NCBI RefSeq assembly: GCF_010111755.1
Contig: NC_088960.1
Span: 496,001-560,000, forward strand
Length of the DNA: 64,000 bases
Reading direction: 5' to 3'
Source: Nakaseomyces glabratus
Taxonomy: Eukaryota; Ascomycota; Saccharomycetes; Saccharomycetales; Saccharomycetaceae
Shown: positions 35,183 to 44,573 of the stretch, piece by piece
Layout of the letters: each line of letters opens with the position of its first letter
How positions within the stretch are numbered: position 1 is the stretch's first letter
The notes under the pieces: generated by a model
What the model was told of the DNA's origin: nothing
What the model saw: the letters and a program-made list of their open reading frames with translations, nothing else
The model's database searches: none
Program-made: the position numbers and the translations under genes

Positions 35183-38100
35183 TCAAGATAGTCGTTGGCT
35201 TACCGTCAGAGTCAGTGGTGGTGATGTGCGAGATAATGTCTGTGTGAACAGGTGAACAACACCATCCTTGTCAGTGGTGACTGTGGTCTTGTCCTTACCA
35301 TCGTCGCTTGGAGATGGGTAGGTGGTCAAGATAGTCGTTGGCTTACCGTCAGAGTCAGTGGTGGTGATGTGCGAGATAATGTCTGTGTGAACAACACCAT
35401 CCTTGTCAGTGGTGACTGTGGTCTTGTCCTTACCATCGTCGCTTGGAGATGGGTAGGTGGTCAAGATAGTCGTTGGCTTACCGTCAGAGTCAGTGGTGGT
35501 GATGTGCGAGATAATGTCTGTGTGAACAACACCATCCTTGTCAGTGGTGACTGTGGTCTTGTCCTTACCATCGTCGCTTGGAGATGGGTAGGTGGTCAAG
35601 ATAGTCGTTGGCTTACCGTCAGAGTCAGTGGTGGTGATGTGCGAGATAATGTCTGTGTGAACAACACCTTCCTTGTCAGTGGTGACTGTGGTCTTGTCCT
35701 TACCATCGTCGCTTGGAGATGGGTAGGTGGTCAAGATAGTCGTTGGCTTACCGTCAGAGTCAGTGGTGGTGATGTGCGAGATAATGTCTGTGTGAACAAC
35801 ACCTTCCTTGTCAGTGGTGACTGTGGTCTTGTCCTTACCATCGTCGCTTGGAGATGGGTAGGTGGTCAAGATAGTCGTTGGCTTACCGTCAGAGTCAGTG
35901 GTGGTGATGTGCGAGATAATGTCTGTGTGAACAACACCATCCTTGTCAGTGGTGACTGTGGTCTTGTCCTTACCATCGTCGCTTGGAGATGGGTAGGTGG
36001 TCAAGATAGTCGTTGGCTTACCGTCAGAGTCAGTGGTGGTGATGTGCGAGATAATGTCTGTGTGAACAACACCATCCTTGTCAGTGGTGACTGTGGTCTT
36101 GTCCTTACCATCGTCGCTTGGAGATGGGTAGGTGGTCAAGATAGTCGTTGGCTTACCGTCAGAGTCAGTGGTGGTGATGTGCGAGATAATGTCTGTGTGA
36201 ACAACACCATCCTTGTCAGTGGTGACTGTGGTCTTGTCCTTACCATCGTCGCTTGGAGATGGGTAGGTGGTCAAGATAGTCGTTGGCTTACCGTCAGAGT
36301 CAGTGGTGGTGATGTGCGAGATAATGTCTGTGTGAACAACACCATCCTTGTCAGTGGTGACTGTGGTCTTGTCCTTACCATCGTCGCTTGGAGATGGGTA
36401 GGTGGTCAAGATAGTCGTTGGCTTACCGTCAGAGTCAGTGGTGGTGATGTGCGAGATAATGTCTGTGTGAACAACACCATCCTTGTCAGTGGTGACTGTG
36501 GTCTTGTCCTTACCATCGTCGCTTGGAGATGGGTAGGTGGTCAAGATAGTCGTTGGCTTACCGTCAGAGTCAGTGGTGGTGATGTGCGAGATAATGTCTG
36601 TGTGAACAACACCATCCTTGTCAGTGGTGACTGTGGTCTTGTCCTTACCATCGTCGCTTGGAGATGGGTAGGTGGTCAAGATAGTCGTTGGCTTACCGTC
36701 AGAGTCAGTGGTGGTGATGTGCGAGATAATGTCTGTGTGAACAACACCATCCTTGTCAGTGGTGACTGTGGTCTTGTCCTTACCATCGTCGCTTGCAGAT
36801 GGGTAGGTGGTCAAGATAGTCGTTGGCTTACCGTCAGAGTCAGTGGTGGTGATGTGCGAGATAATGTCTGTGTGAACAACACCATCCTTGTCAGTGGTGA
36901 CTGTGGTCTTGTCCTTACCATCGTCGCTTGGAGATGGGTAGGTGGTCAAGATAGTCGTTGGCTTACCGTCAGAGTCAGTGGTGGTGATGTGCGAGATAAT
37001 GTCTGTGTGAACAACACCATCCTTGTCAGTGGTGACTGTGGTCTTGTCCTTACCATCGTCGCTTGGAGATGGGTAGGTGGTCAAGATAGTCGTTGGCTTA
37101 CCGTCAGAGTCAGTGGTGGTGATGTGCGAGATAATGTCTGTGTGAACAACACCATCCTTGTCAGTGGTGACTGTGGTCTTGTCCTTACCATCGTCGCTTG
37201 GAGATGGGTAGGTGGTCAAGATAGTCGTTGGCTTACCGTCAGAGTCAGTGGTGGTGATGTGCGAGATAATGTCTGTGTGAACAACACCATCCTTGTCAGT
37301 GGTGACTGTGGTCTTGTCCTTACCATCGTCGCTTGGAGATGGGTAGGTGGTCAAGATAGTCGTTGGCTTACCGTCAGAGTCAGTGGTGGTGATGTGCGAG
37401 ATAATGTCTGTGTGAACAACACCATCCTTGTCAGTGGTGACTGTGGTCTTGTCCTTACCATCGTCGCTTGGAGATGGGTAGGTGGTCAAGATAGTCGTTG
37501 GCTTACCGTCAGAGTCAGTGGTGGTGATGTGCGAGATAATGTCTGTGTGAACAACACCATCCTTGTCAGTGGTGACTGTGGTCTTGTCCTTACCATCGTC
37601 GCTTGGAGATGGGTAGGTGGTCAAGATAGTCGTTGGCTTACCGTCAGAGTCAGTGGTGGTGATGTGCGAGATAATGTCTGTGTGAACAACACCATCCTTG
37701 TCAGTGGTGACTGTGGTCTTGTCCTTACCATCGTCGCTTGGAGATGGGTAGGTGGTCAAGATAGTCGTTGGCTTACCGTCAGAGTCAGTGGTGGTGATGT
37801 GCGAGATAATGTCTGTGTGAACAACACCATCCTTGTCAGTGGTGACTGTGGTCTTGTCCTTACCATCGTCGCTTGGAGATGGGTAGGTGGTCAAGATAGT
37901 CGTTGGCTTACCGTCAGAGTCAGTGGTGGTGATGTGCGAGATAATGTCTGTGTGAACAACACCATCCTTGTCAGTGGTGACTGTGGTCTTGTCCTTACCA
38001 TCGTCGCTTGGAGATGGGTAGGTGGTCAAGATAGTCGTTGGCTTACCGTCAGAGTCAGTGGTGGTGATGTGCGAGATAATGTCTGTGTGAACAACACCAT

Positions 38101-41100
38101 CCTTGTCAGTGGTGACTGTGGTCTTGTCCTTACCATCGTCGCTTGGAGATGGGTAGGTGGTCAAGATAGTCGTTGGCTTACCGTCAGAGTCAGTGGTGGT
38201 GATGTGCGAGATAATGTCTGTGTGAACAACACCATCCTTGTCAGTGGTGACTGTGGTCTTGTCCTTACCATCGTCGCTTGGAGATGGGTAGGTGGTCAAG
38301 ATAGTCGTTGGCTTACCGTCAGAGTCAGTGGTGGTGATGTGCGAGATAATGTCTGTGTGAACAACACCATCCTTGTCAGTGGTGACTGTGGTCTTGTCCT
38401 TACCATCGTCGCTTGGAGATGGGTAGGTGGTCAAGATAGTCGTTGGCTTACCGTCAGAGTCAGTGGTGGTGATGTGCGAGATAATGTCTGTGTGAACAAC
38501 ACCATCCTTGTCAGTGGTGACTGTGGTCTTGTCCTTACCATCGTCGCTTGGAGATGGGTAGGTGGTCAAGATAGTCGTTGGCTTACCGTCAGAGTCAGTG
38601 GTGGTGATGTGCGAGATAATGTCTGTGTGAACAACACCATCCTTGTCAGTGGTGACTGTGGTCTTGTCCTTACCATCGTCGCTTGGAGATGGGTAGGTGG
38701 TCAAGATAGTCGTTGGCTTACCGTCAGAGTCAGTGGTGGTGATGTGCGAGATAATGTCTGTGTGAACAACACCATCCTTGTCAGTGGTGACTGTGGTCTT
38801 GTCCTTACCATCGTCGCTTGGAGATGGGTAGGTGGTCAAGATAGTCGTTGGCTTACCGTCAGAGTCAGTGGTGGTGATGTGCGAGATAATGTCTGTGTGA
38901 ACAACACCATCCTTGTCAGTGGTGACTGTGGTCTTGTCCTTACCATCGTCGCTTGGAGATGGGTAGGTGGTCAAGATAGTCGTTGGCTTACCGTCAGAGT
39001 CAGTGGTGGTGATGTGCGAGATAATGTCTGTGTGAACAACACCATCCTTGTCAGTGGTGACTGTGGTCTTGTCCTTACCATCGTCGCTTGGAGATGGGTA
39101 GGTGGTCAAGATAGTCGTTGGCTTACCGTCAGAGTCAGTGGTGGTGATGTGCGAGATAATGTCTGTGTGAACAACACCATCCTTGTCAGTGGTGACTGTG
39201 GTCTTGTCCTTACCATCGTCGCTTGGAGATGGGTAGGTGGTCAAGATAGTCGTTGGCTTACCGTCAGAGTCAGTGGTGGTGATGTGCGAGATAATGTCTG
39301 TGTGAACAACACCATCCTTGTCAGTGGTGACTGTGGTCTTGTCCTTACCATCGTCGCTTGGAGATGGGTAGGTGGTCAAGATAGTCGTTGGCTTACCGTC
39401 AGAGTCAGTGGTGGTGATGTGCGAGATAATGTCTGTGTGAACAACACCATCCTTGTCAGTGGTGACTGTGGTCTTGTCCTTACCATCGTCGCTTGGAGAT
39501 GGGTAGGTGGTCAAGATAGTCGTTGGCTTACCGTCAGAGTCAGTGGTGGTGATGTGCGAGATAATGTCTGTGTGAACAACACCATCCTTGTCAGTGGTGA
39601 CTGTGGTCTTGTCCTTACCATCGTCGCTTGGAGATGGGTAGGTGGTCAAGATAGTCGTTGGCTTACCGTCAGAGTCAGTGGTGGTGATGTGCGAGATAAT
39701 GTCTGTGTGAACAACACCATCCTTGTCAGTGGTGACTGTGGTCTTGTCCTTACCATCATCAATGATACTGGAGCTAATGACTCTACTGTCAGTGATAATG
39801 TTACCTTCAGAGTCAACAGTAATAAAGTACGAGTACACATCCTCCTCCTCGTAGTGATCACTCTTGATAGTGACGGTAGAAATGGGTGGAGGAGAGTAGA
39901 CTGCAACAGAACTGGTAGTGATGAACTTGCCGTTCTCATCAACAGTCGTCCAGTAACTCACAACATCATACTCTGTTATACCATTACCAAGATCCTTGGT
40001 GATCGTACTGCCAGAAGGTGCTGGGTCATGAGACACACTGGAGCTGATCAGTTTACTGTCAGTGATAATGTTACCTTCAGAGTCAACAGTAATAAAGTAC
40101 GAGTACACATCCTCCTCCTCGTAGTGATCACTCTTGATAGTGACGGTAGAAATGGGTGGAGGAGAGTAGACTGCAACAGAACTGGTAGTGATGAACTTGC
40201 CGTTCTCATCAACAGTCGTCCAGTAACTCACAACATCATACTCTGTTATACCATTACCAAGATCCTTGGTGATCGTACTGCCAGAAGGTGCTGGGTCATG
40301 AGACACACTGGAGCTGATCAGTTTACTGTCAGTGATAATGTTACCTTCAGAGTCAACAGTAATAAAGTACGAGTACACATCCTCCTCCTCGTAGTGATCA
40401 CTCTTGATAGTGACGGTAGAAATGGGTGGAGGAGAGTAGACTGCAACAGAACTGGTAGTGATGAACTTGCCGTTCTCATCAACAGTCGTCCAGTAACTCA
40501 CAACATCATACTCTGTTATACCATTACCAAGATCCTTGGTGATCGTACTGCCAGAAGGTGCTGGGTCATGAGACACACTGGAGCTGATCAGTTTACTGTC
40601 AGTGATAATGTTACCTTCAGAGTCAACAGTAATAAAGTACGAGTACACATCCTCCTCCTCGTAGTGATCACTCTTGATAGTGACGGTAGAAATGGGTGGA
40701 GGAGAGTAGACTGCAACAGAACTGGTAGTGATGAACTTGCCGTTCTCATCAACAGTCGTCCAGTAACTCACAACATCATACTCTGTTATACCATTACCAA
40801 GATCCTTGGTGATCGTACTGCCAGAAGGTGCTGGGTCATGAGACACACTGGAGCTGATCAGTTTACTGTCAGTGATAATGTTACCTTCAGAGTCAACAGT
40901 AATAAAGTACGAGTACACATCCTCCTCCTCGTAGTGATCACTCTTGATAGTGACGGTAGAAATGGGTGGAGGAGAGTAGACTGCAACAGAACTGGTAGTG
41001 ATGAACTTGCCGTTCTCATCAACAGTCGTCCAGTAACTCACAACATCATACTCTGTTATACCATTACCAAGATCCTTGGTGATCGTACTGCCAGAAGGTG

Positions 41101-42997
41101 CTGGGTCGTGAGACACACTGGAGCTGATCTCTGTACTGTCAGTTATTATTTGACCTTGCCCATTAACTGTAATAAAATAAGAGTACACATCTTCTTCAAC
41201 ATAGTGATCCCCAAGTACTGTAATTGTCTTTAATGGTGGTGGTGAATAGACGCTACTTCCACTCGTAAAAATAATTTGTCCATCTTTTGCACTCGTATAA
41301 TAGGAAATAATAGCCCAAATAGTGACTCCATTGGAATCAACAGTTTTGCTTGTCAGTGGAGGTGGAGTAATATAGGCTCTAGATGAAGAGATAGTAGTAC
41401 TCGCGGTAAAGACCTTCCTGTTGGAGTCTTGGGTTAGGTAGTAAGAAATAACATCCACCTCAGAGTATTGCGAATTGCTAATAGTAACTGTGGTAACTGG
41501 TGGGACCTTATACTGGGTTAATGTGATTGTTGAGATTGTTTTAGTTGATGAAGCCGTGTAAGTGCCACCTTGAGCATTCACGGTGCTGTAGTAGGTGACT
41601 ACACCAATATATTCATAGTTGCCAGAAAAGGATGTAAAAGTTGTTGGTTTTGGGAAAGGTGGGATAATGGTAGAAATAAATGTAGAAGTGGAATGGGAGT
41701 TACCTTTGAGTATATCAGTAAAAGAGTAATATACTTCGTGTGTGACACCTTTCTCTGTTATTGTAGTAGTGTAAGGGGCGTGCAAAACAGGGTAGGTTGT
41801 TGAACTAATTAGTGGGCCACCCTTTGCGTTTACAGTTGAGAAGTAAGATACCACATATGATTCAGTAGTGGAGTCATGAATGGTGAACGTTGTATAAGGT
41901 GAAGAGATTGGTGTACTCCATGGTATTGAGGTCCTTATAGTTGTAGGAAATCCTCCTTTATCACTGGTCGCAATGTATGAAACAGTAAATTCCTCAGTGA
42001 CATCAAGAGTGTATATTGTAGTGTTGTATGGTGATGGAAGAGGTTGAAATGTCCTCGTTGTAGGGGGCTGAGCACCATAATATATTGCTGAAATGATATA
42101 GTTAGTACCAAGGTATTCTTGTTGTGTACTATCCAGTTTGATAAAACTGTTAATATCATAGCCTGGGCCAATGTAAACCTTAACTGTAACTTGGTTAGAG
42201 ACTAGGTTTAATACATTTCCATCATAAGTATAAGTAAAGTTTGGATCAGTGAAACCCAAAAAATTGTTGGGATCAAAAGATGCCAAGTTGATAGTAACTA
42301 AACGAGGTGTTGTGTTGCCTCTAGTATCAAAAAGCATAAGAGAGCCGAAACCTATAGTAATGTTTTGTAGAATATTACTTTCCGTCTGATCAAAACCTAA
42401 AATAAGAAAGCCACTAAACAAATTAATATTACCGTTGCCTACAATAGGTTGATGAATTCTCAACGCAGTACCATACACGTTTAGAACACCATTATTCGTA
42501 ATGTCACCAGTAGTGATATCAACACCACCCGCTTGGTATAAGGTCAAAGTACCAGTATTAAGGATAGAATCCTTTGGCGATAAAACTATAGAAAGGTCGT
42601 GGTTGACAATAGCAGCGGCGTCGTTATTTTGCAATAACAATGTACCTGTATTCAGGATACTGTCACCAGTAATTTTAATTCTGGCGTTAGTAGTTCCATC
42701 ATTAAGCACAGAAACTTGTCCATTGTTGATCGTATCACCTGTTATACTTATGTTCAACAGACTACCACTTTGAGGATTATGAATCGTTAGCTTACCATTT
42801 TTCATGATATAGACCTTGTCGTTAAAAGTGTAAGGACCTGATCCTTCAAACGTAACATCACCCCCGGTACCAACCGCCACAGGTGTAGGGAACGTTACTG
42901 CTTGTGGTATCGGAATTGTCGTAGTTACTACAAGCTGTGCAGTAACCCTGGACAATAGCAATGTCCACAATAAGGTTATGGTCCAGTTGAGCAACAT
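35183..42997 (-). CDS. Giant Awp/Hyr-type GPI adhesin, 5' part, truncated by frameshift
   Basis: The supported start is the ATG at 42995-42997; the frame upstream reaches only a GTG. As read, it encodes 2,604 residues. Order: signal peptide MLLNWTITLLWTLLLSRVTA, likely cut before QLVV. Residues about 25-320 form a beta-helix-like domain with repeated ILNTGTL, TINNG and ITNNGVLNVYG turns, as in the Hyr/Iff and C. glabrata Awp adhesins. Then come diverged Thr/Ser-rich repeats with Tyr pairs (about 330-650), five 90-residue repeats, and 33 SHITT units. An 8-bp insertion at 35251 shifts the frame and adds about 22 foreign residues before a TAA. The product as written would lack the GPI signal and could not be wall-anchored. 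The intact gene would encode about 9,859 residues. C. glabrata has adhesin genes in this chromosome J region; the exact locus name is not certain. Confidence 0.9.
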   Translation of the reverse strand: MLLNWTITLLWTLLLSRVTAQLVVTTTIPIPQAVTFPTPVAVGTGGDVTFEGSGPYTFNDKVYIMKNGKLTIHNPQSGSLLNISITGDTINNGQVSVLNDGTTNARIKITGDSILNTGTLLLQNNDAAAIVNHDLSIVLSPKDSILNTGTLTLYQAGGVDITTGDITNNGVLNVYGTALRIHQPIVGNGNINLFSGFLILGFDQTESNILQNITIGFGSLMLFDTRGNTTPRLVTINLASFDPNNFLGFTDPNFTYTYDGNVLNLVSNQVTVKVYIGPGYDINSFIKLDSTQQEYLGTNYIISAIYYGAQPPTTRTFQPLPSPYNTTIYTLDVTEEFTVSYIATSDKGGFPTTIRTSIPWSTPISSPYTTFTIHDSTTESYVVSYFSTVNAKGGPLISSTTYPVLHAPYTTTITEKGVTHEVYYSFTDILKGNSHSTSTFISTIIPPFPKPTTFTSFSGNYEYIGVVTYYSTVNAQGGTYTASSTKTISTITLTQYKVPPVTTVTISNSQYSEVDVISYYLTQDSNRKVFTASTTISSSRAYITPPPLTSKTVDSNGVTIWAIISYYTSAKDGQIIFTSGSSVYSPPPLKTITVLGDHYVEEDVYSYFITVNGQGQIITDSTEISSSVSHDPAPSGSTITKDLGNGITEYDVVSYWTTVDENGKFITTSSVAVYSPPPISTVTIKSDHYEEEDVYSYFITVDSEGNIITDSKLISSSVSHDPAPSGSTITKDLGNGITEYDVVSYWTTVDENGKFITTSSVAVYSPPPISTVTIKSDHYEEEDVYSYFITVDSEGNIITDSKLISSSVSHDPAPSGSTITKDLGNGITEYDVVSYWTTVDENGKFITTSSVAVYSPPPISTVTIKSDHYEEEDVYSYFITVDSEGNIITDSKLISSSVSHDPAPSGSTITKDLGNGITEYDVVSYWTTVDENGKFITTSSVAVYSPPPISTVTIKSDHYEEEDVYSYFITVDSEGNIITDSKLISSSVSHDPAPSGSTITKDLGNGITEYDVVSYWTTVDENGKFITTSSVAVYSPPPISTVTIKSDHYEEEDVYSYFITVDSEGNIITDSRVISSSIIDDGKDKTTVTTDKDGVVHTDIISHITTTDSDGKPTTILTTYPSPSDDGKDKTTVTTDKDGVVHTDIISHITTTDSDGKPTTILTTYPSPSDDGKDKTTVTTDKDGVVHTDIISHITTTDSDGKPTTILTTYPSPSDDGKDKTTVTTDKDGVVHTDIISHITTTDSDGKPTTILTTYPSPSDDGKDKTTVTTDKDGVVHTDIISHITTTDSDGKPTTILTTYPSPSDDGKDKTTVTTDKDGVVHTDIISHITTTDSDGKPTTILTTYPSPSDDGKDKTTVTTDKDGVVHTDIISHITTTDSDGKPTTILTTYPSPSDDGKDKTTVTTDKDGVVHTDIISHITTTDSDGKPTTILTTYPSPSDDGKDKTTVTTDKDGVVHTDIISHITTTDSDGKPTTILTTYPSPSDDGKDKTTVTTDKDGVVHTDIISHITTTDSDGKPTTILTTYPSPSDDGKDKTTVTTDKDGVVHTDIISHITTTDSDGKPTTILTTYPSPSDDGKDKTTVTTDKDGVVHTDIISHITTTDSDGKPTTILTTYPSPSDDGKDKTTVTTDKDGVVHTDIISHITTTDSDGKPTTILTTYPSPSDDGKDKTTVTTDKDGVVHTDIISHITTTDSDGKPTTILTTYPSPSDDGKDKTTVTTDKDGVVHTDIISHITTTDSDGKPTTILTTYPSPSDDGKDKTTVTTDKDGVVHTDIISHITTTDSDGKPTTILTTYPSPSDDGKDKTTVTTDKDGVVHTDIISHITTTDSDGKPTTILTTYPSPSDDGKDKTTVTTDKDGVVHTDIISHITTTDSDGKPTTILTTYPSPSDDGKDKTTVTTDKDGVVHTDIISHITTTDSDGKPTTILTTYPSPSDDGKDKTTVTTDKDGVVHTDIISHITTTDSDGKPTTILTTYPSPSDDGKDKTTVTTDKDGVVHTDIISHITTTDSDGKPTTILTTYPSPSDDGKDKTTVTTDKDGVVHTDIISHITTTDSDGKPTTILTTYPSASDDGKDKTTVTTDKDGVVHTDIISHITTTDSDGKPTTILTTYPSPSDDGKDKTTVTTDKDGVVHTDIISHITTTDSDGKPTTILTTYPSPSDDGKDKTTVTTDKDGVVHTDIISHITTTDSDGKPTTILTTYPSPSDDGKDKTTVTTDKDGVVHTDIISHITTTDSDGKPTTILTTYPSPSDDGKDKTTVTTDKDGVVHTDIISHITTTDSDGKPTTILTTYPSPSDDGKDKTTVTTDKDGVVHTDIISHITTTDSDGKPTTILTTYPSPSDDGKDKTTVTTDKDGVVHTDIISHITTTDSDGKPTTILTTYPSPSDDGKDKTTVTTDKEGVVHTDIISHITTTDSDGKPTTILTTYPSPSDDGKDKTTVTTDKEGVVHTDIISHITTTDSDGKPTTILTTYPSPSDDGKDKTTVTTDKDGVVHTDIISHITTTDSDGKPTTILTTYPSPSDDGKDKTTVTTDKDGVVHTDIISHITTTDSDGKPTTILTTYPSPSDDGKDKTTVTTDKDGVVHLFTQTLSRTSPPLTLTVSQRLS
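35251..35258 (-). other. 8-bp frameshifting insertion in the SHITT array
   Basis: The plus strand reads GTGAACAGGTGAACAACACC where every other unit reads GTGAACAACACC. Seven bases (GTGAACA) are duplicated with one extra G. Removing eight bases makes the span 42997-13410 an exact multiple of three (29,580 bp), so it is the only frame disruption. In the upstream frame a stop follows within about 70 bp. In the downstream frame a TGA lies just 5' of the insertion. Confidence 0.95.
39769..41115 (-). repeat. Five 270-bp SFFIT-like tandem repeats
   Basis: A 270-bp period is visible from the recurrence of GGAGCTGATCA at about 40039, 40309, 40579, 40849 and 41119. Each unit encodes 90 residues, including SSSVSHDPAPSGSTITKDLG, TEYDVVSYWTTVDENGKF and DVYSYFITVDSEGNIIT. 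The five copies are virtually identical; the outermost flanks diverge. The SYFIT core and unit length near 300 bp resemble the SFFIT megasatellite class of C. glabrata. Upstream, older degenerate relatives with SYYTS, SYYLT and SYFIT cores continue to about 41950. Confidence 0.88.
41120..42000 (-). repeat. Degenerate Tyr/Thr-rich repeats (ancestral copies)
   Basis: This encodes about eight diverged units of roughly 35-45 residues. Each has a pattern such as VISYYT or VVTYYSTVNAQGG followed by TTSSS and a PPP/TTVTI segment. They are evidently related to the two halves of the 270-bp repeat. Their divergence contrasts with the near identity of the downstream copies and suggests they are the older part of the array. 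Confidence 0.75.
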
Positions 42998-43053
42998 TTT
43001 TTTTCTCCTTAGTTGGACCACAAAAATTATTGTTAATCAATAAATAATCACTT

Positions 43054-43060
43054 CTTTATA
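43054..43060 (-). promoter_or_regulatory. Candidate TATA box of the adhesin gene
   Basis: On the minus strand TATAAAG lies about 57-63 bp upstream of the adhesin ATG. A second, stronger candidate, TATAAAAG, lies at 43228-43235 (about 230 bp upstream). Which one is used cannot be told from sequence. Confidence 0.35.
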
Positions 43061-44446
43061 GTGTTACAAAAACTAAGTGGTTTATCAAATGATAAATTGT
43101 AGATTACTTTTGTATTTTCTTTTAGCTATCAGGAAAACTTCTAAGTGAAAACTTGAATAAAATGAAAACTTTAATGATTGTAATGTCCAAAGACCACTTC
43201 TGAAATTGAAAAACTTCTTAGTTCACACTTTTATATCAAATCCTTATGATATGTGGAATTGGCCAGTCTTTCGAACCTTATATTCAGTCACTAAAATTTA
43301 TTCACCTTATAAAAATAGGATATTTCTATTAGTTTGTTTTTCAGTTTTTATTGAACCAAATACCAAAGTAAAGGGTAAGAAATATGTAAAGATAGTTCTT
43401 TTCAACCTTTATATCGTATTTATGTTTGGTGTATTCTAAAGCTGATACTTTTACCAGAAAATAAAAAACGTTGGATTTTTATAAATACTTGTCAATTCAA
43501 AAGTAGAGTTTTTGAAGAAAGAAATAAAGGATTGATTAGAGGTTTTTATTTTAAAAGAGAGAGCAAAAACTCATTCCAATGAACTTTGTTCTAAAGAGTG
43601 GGTAAGAGAATTTCTATCTCTATTTGAATGGTTATATATTAGAATCAGACGTGTTGTAGGGGAATTTCATATGCTTCTTCCACAGTGAAAATTAGATGGA
43701 AAAAAAAAATCGATGGTAAAGCAATGCAGCCAGGGATCAAAAAAACCAAAAATGAAGAGTAGAAATAATACAAGATGAGCATCTTCTGAACTTTCTTGTC
43801 CTCCTTAATTCTTACCTCATTTATTCAGTGCGATAGTGGAGGTTAAGCTTCGTCCAGATAAAACAACAAAATTGAACCACTATTTACCCAATCTCTTCCT
43901 TATTTGTCAGTAGTAGAAATTTTTTTTTAGAATCTTCTAAGCTTTACAGTAATGTTCATCTACATTAAGAATATAGTAGAATCCTGATTGAATAAAATAA
44001 TCGTTTTATCATGGTAACAGAAATTTTTTCGTGAATCGCTGAGTATAATTTTTTTTTCTTTTCTATTATTCATATCAATTTTTCTAAAAGAAAAAAAAAG
44101 AAATACCTTATAATATCTAATACAGAAAGAAATAATTGAACATGAAAATTGGTGTTTAATTAATCCCACTTGACTGTAAAAAAATAATTATCACAAGGGT
44201 GTATTGATTTTCTTCTATCTTGAAAGTTTTGAGACTATGAGTGAATTTTGTTTTGTTTTGTAATTCATTTTGTAAAATCCCTAAAATCCTATCGGGCACA
44301 ACATTACCGATCGGATTATAGAACGCTGAAGAACCTGGCAAAATAGTGGTATTCCTCTCCTTGGGAGGAAGAAAAAGAAAGAAATGAGAGGAGCTACTAT
44401 GTCTGAGTAGAACGGCTATACAAGTAACTCGAAGAAAACTCAGGCA

Positions 44447-44573
44447 GTATGTTTGCAGAATATGAATTCTGTGAAAAAAATAAAAGGCTAGTGAAAAATG
44501 CAAGTCATAGATCTATGAAGGTGTAGAATCTGATGCAGAAAGAAGTTCTATACTAACTGGTCCTACAATTTAG
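44447..44573 (+). other. Weak intron-like signal in the upstream region
   Basis: GTATGT (44447-44452), TACTAAC (44551-44557) and TTTAG (44569-44573) are spaced as in a short yeast intron of 127 nt. The flanks do not encode a recognisable protein and do not match U3 snoRNA. In AT-rich DNA these signals can co-occur by chance. Confidence 0.15.

Larger units (their letters stand above)
13410..35250 (-). pseudogene. Giant adhesin, 3' part (SHITT repeats and GPI signal), out of frame with the 5' part
   Basis: This frame is open for about 7,270 codons and lacks any ATG near its 5' limit, so it is not an independent gene. It continues the adhesin after an 8-bp insertion at 35251. It encodes about 146 of the 45-residue SHITT units, three 0.3-kb spacers and four Asn/Ser/Gly-rich blocks. 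The tail, about 95 residues, is rich in Ser/Thr and ends TGAGEKLNVSKLYAAVVLSGIVLCIIV-stop. This is a typical GPI attachment signal: a small-residue omega region, a short spacer and a hydrophobic end without a tail. Such proteins are transferred from the GPI anchor to cell-wall glucan. The Thr/Ser-rich repeats are likely heavily O-mannosylated. If the insertion is a sequencing or assembly error, this is simply the C-terminal three quarters of one CDS (42997 to 13410). Confidence 0.85.
14579..39760 (-). repeat. SHITT megasatellite, 135-bp unit, about 180 copies
   Basis: The unit encodes 45 residues, starting PSPSDDGKDKTTVTTDKDG and including VVHTDIISHITTTDSDGKP and TTILTTY. Dividing the array length, less three spacers and the 8-bp insertion, by 135 gives about 180 copies. 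The copies are almost all identical in DNA. Rare variants are P to A (TTGCAGATGG), V to A (GTGAGCAAC), K to M (GTCCATACC), D to E (ACACCTTCC) and two silent or I/V changes. Being a multiple of three, the array keeps its frame. The SHITT core and 135-bp length match a megasatellite class known from C. glabrata cell-wall genes. The role is inferred to be an extended, glycosylated stalk that holds the N-terminal domain away from the wall. Confidence 0.95.

Noticed and set aside
13410..35186. Independent 7,258-residue gene
   Set aside because: The apparent start is a TTG inside a repeat unit. There is no ATG or signal peptide, and a frame-restoring 8-bp deletion joins it to the upstream part.
42998..43021. 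Upstream extension of the adhesin N-terminus (eight codons)
   Set aside because: It begins with GTG; the ATG at 42997 gives a canonical signal peptide without the basic extension.
44156..44503. 115-codon minus-strand frame
   Set aside because: Composition follows local AT-rich sequence and no motif was recognised.
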